Source of the DNA: UBA1822 sp963615055
GTDB taxonomy: Bacteria > Bacillota > Negativicutes > Veillonellales > Dialisteraceae
Length of the DNA: 6,807 nucleotides
Direction of reading: 5' to 3'
Assembly: GCA_963615055.1 (NCBI GenBank)
Contig: CAVEFO010000059.1
Coordinates: 1-6,807 of the forward strand
Shown here piece by piece: positions 6,155-6,807 of this stretch. Under the pieces are notes generated by a model. The model worked only from the letters and a program-made list of their open reading frames with translations. It did no database searches and was not told the DNA's origin. The stretch's first letter is position 1; the number at the start of each line of letters is the position of its first letter. The position numbers and the translations under genes were made by a program.

Positions 6155-6239
6155 TGGTGCGGTTGGAGAGATTTGAACTCTCACGGGTATTCCCACTACC
6201 GCCTGAAGATAGCGCGTCTGCCAGTTCCGCCACAACCGC
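6155..6239 (-). tRNA. tRNA-Leu (anticodon CAG)
   Basis: An 85-base gene with encoded CCA. The acceptor GCGGTTG pairs with CAACCGC, the anticodon stem is CTATC/GGTAG around loop TTCAGGC, and a long class II variable arm is present. It is the last tRNA of the array in transcription order, and decodes CUG. It is separated from the preceding tRNA by 84 bases. Confidence 0.96.
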
Positions 6240-6255
6240 GTGGCAGAGAAGCCGC

Positions 6256-6284
6256 CGGCTCACAGATTTCTTTCCTGCGAGCCG
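6256..6284 (-). other. Hairpin in the spacer between the two tRNA-Leu genes
   Basis: On the minus strand CGGCTCGCAG (6284-6275) pairs with CTGTGAGCCG (6265-6256), 10 pairs with one G-U, around a 9-base A-rich loop. No T-run follows, so it is not an intrinsic terminator. A second small hairpin, GGTGG/CCACC (6301-6314), lies nearby and is followed by T7 only in the plus direction. Possible roles are RNA processing or structural insulation; function unknown. Confidence 0.5.
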
Positions 6285-6323
6285 ACATTTCCTCTATTTC
6301 GGTGGACTACCACCATTTTTTTG

Positions 6324-6409
6324 TGGTGCGGCTGGTGAGACTTGAACTCACACGACCTTGCGATCACTACCCCCTCAAAGTAGCGCGTCTGCCATTCCGC
6401 CACAGCCGC
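6324..6409 (-). tRNA. tRNA-Leu (anticodon GAG)
   Basis: An 86-base class II tRNA with encoded CCA. The acceptor GCGGCTG pairs with CAGCCGC, the anticodon stem is CTACT/GGTAG around loop TTGAGGG. It shares most of its D and acceptor arms with the neighbouring Leu(CAG) gene but has a different variable arm, and reads CUU/CUC. Confidence 0.96.
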
Positions 6410-6412
6410 ATA

Positions 6413-6488
6413 TGGTGCCTCAGAACGGAATCGAACCGTTGACACATGGATTTTCAGTCCATTGCTCTACCAACTGAGCTACCGAGGC
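6413..6488 (-). tRNA. tRNA-Phe (anticodon GAA)
   Basis: A 76-base gene with encoded CCA. Acceptor GCCTCGG pairs with CTGAGGC (one G-U), anticodon loop CTGAAAA within TGGA/TCCA, and T-loop TTCGATT. Three bases separate it from the next tRNA-Leu. Confidence 0.97.
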
Positions 6489-6496
6489 ATAAAAAT

Positions 6497-6573
6497 TGGC
6501 GACCCGGATCAGATTTGAACTGACGATCTCCGCCGTGACAGGGCGGCATGTTAGACCACTACACCACCGGGCC
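6497..6573 (-). tRNA. tRNA-Asp (anticodon GTC)
   Basis: A 77-base gene with encoded CCA and discriminator G. Acceptor GGCCCGG pairs with CCGGGTC, anticodon stem CCGCC/GGCGG around CTGTCAC. Eight bases separate it from tRNA-Phe. Confidence 0.97.
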
Positions 6574-6576
6574 GCA

Positions 6577-6652
6577 TGGTGATCCACCCGCGACTCGAAC
6601 GCGGGACACCTTGATTAAAAGTCAAGTGCTCTACCGACTGAGCTAGTGGATC
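6577..6652 (-). tRNA. tRNA-Lys (anticodon TTT)
   Basis: A 76-base gene with encoded CCA. Acceptor GATCCAC pairs with GTGGATC, anticodon loop CTTTTAA within TTGA/TCAA. Its first base directly follows the CCA of the upstream tRNA-Gln, with no spacer. Confidence 0.97.
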
Positions 6653-6727
6653 TGGCAGGGGTAGTAGGATTCGAACCTACGCATGACGGAGTCAGAGTCC
6701 GTTGCCTTACCGCTTGGCGATACCCCT
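6653..6727 (-). tRNA. tRNA-Gln (anticodon CTG)
   Basis: A 75-base gene with encoded CCA and discriminator G. Acceptor AGGGGTA pairs with TACCCCT, so the first pair is A1-U72 rather than the usual U1-A72 of bacterial tRNA-Gln. The anticodon stem is ACGGA/TCCGT around CTCTGAC. It reads CAG. Confidence 0.95.
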
Positions 6728-6730
6728 ACA

Positions 6731-6806
6731 TGGCTCCTGAAGTAGGACTCGAACCTACGACCGATCGGTTAACAGCCGATTGCTCTACCAACTGAGCTAT
6801 TCAGGA
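6731..6806 (-). tRNA. tRNA-Asn (anticodon GTT)
   Basis: A 76-base gene with encoded CCA. Acceptor TCCTGAA pairs with TTCAGGA, anticodon loop CTGTTAA within TCGG/CCGA. It is complete, ending one base short of the right edge. Its promoter, and any earlier tRNAs of the operon, must lie beyond the window. Confidence 0.96.
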
Positions 6807-6807
6807 A

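Noticed and set aside
6301..6322. Hairpin plus T7 as a plus-strand terminator
   Set aside because: No plus-strand gene precedes it, and the local transcript runs on the minus strand.
6155..6806. tRNA array as an integration site or mobile element boundary
   Set aside because: No integrase, direct repeat or att-like duplication is visible in the window.

Overview
The window looks like chromosome of a Gram-negative-walled Firmicute of the class Negativicutes (the Veillonella / Megasphaera / Dialister / Selenomonas group). It encodes a trimeric autotransporter adhesin, which needs an outer membrane. Yet its control elements are of Firmicute type: strong GGAGG ribosome sites, textbook sigma-A promoters, a T-box leader and an attenuating TPP riboswitch. 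The genus cannot be fixed from the sequence alone.

Layout from left to right. (1) Bases 1-1504, minus strand: the first 501 residues of a YadA/Hia-type adhesin that runs off the left edge. Its promoter has a run of nine G between the -35 and -10 boxes, the arrangement used for phase variation of surface proteins in other bacteria. (2) Bases 1874-3157, minus strand: an amino acid:cation symporter of the DAACS (SDF) family with its own terminator. Its ~300-nt leader folds as a T-box, with a likely specifier UGC (Cys) and an intrinsic terminator just before the gene. (3) Divergently, bases 3728-4252, plus strand: bioY, the biotin-binding S component of an ECF transporter, with a consensus promoter and a terminator. 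(4) Plus strand: a TPP riboswitch (4559-4640), its terminator, and thiC (4697-6001), the HMP-phosphate synthase of thiamine synthesis. (5) Bases 6155-6806, minus strand: seven tRNA genes, transcribed in the order Asn-Gln-Lys-Asp-Phe-Leu-Leu, all with encoded CCA. They converge on thiC at a shared bidirectional terminator.

The common theme of the protein genes is nutrient uptake and cofactor supply under RNA-level control. The symporter appears controlled by tRNA charging and thiC by TPP, while bioY is read from a strong promoter beside a possible operator. The adhesin is a separate surface function that may switch on and off by slippage. I found no mobile element, CRISPR array or replication origin. 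The best leads are the poly-G promoter, the T-box with an aberrant acceptor-binding bulge, and the substrate-site substitutions in the symporter.
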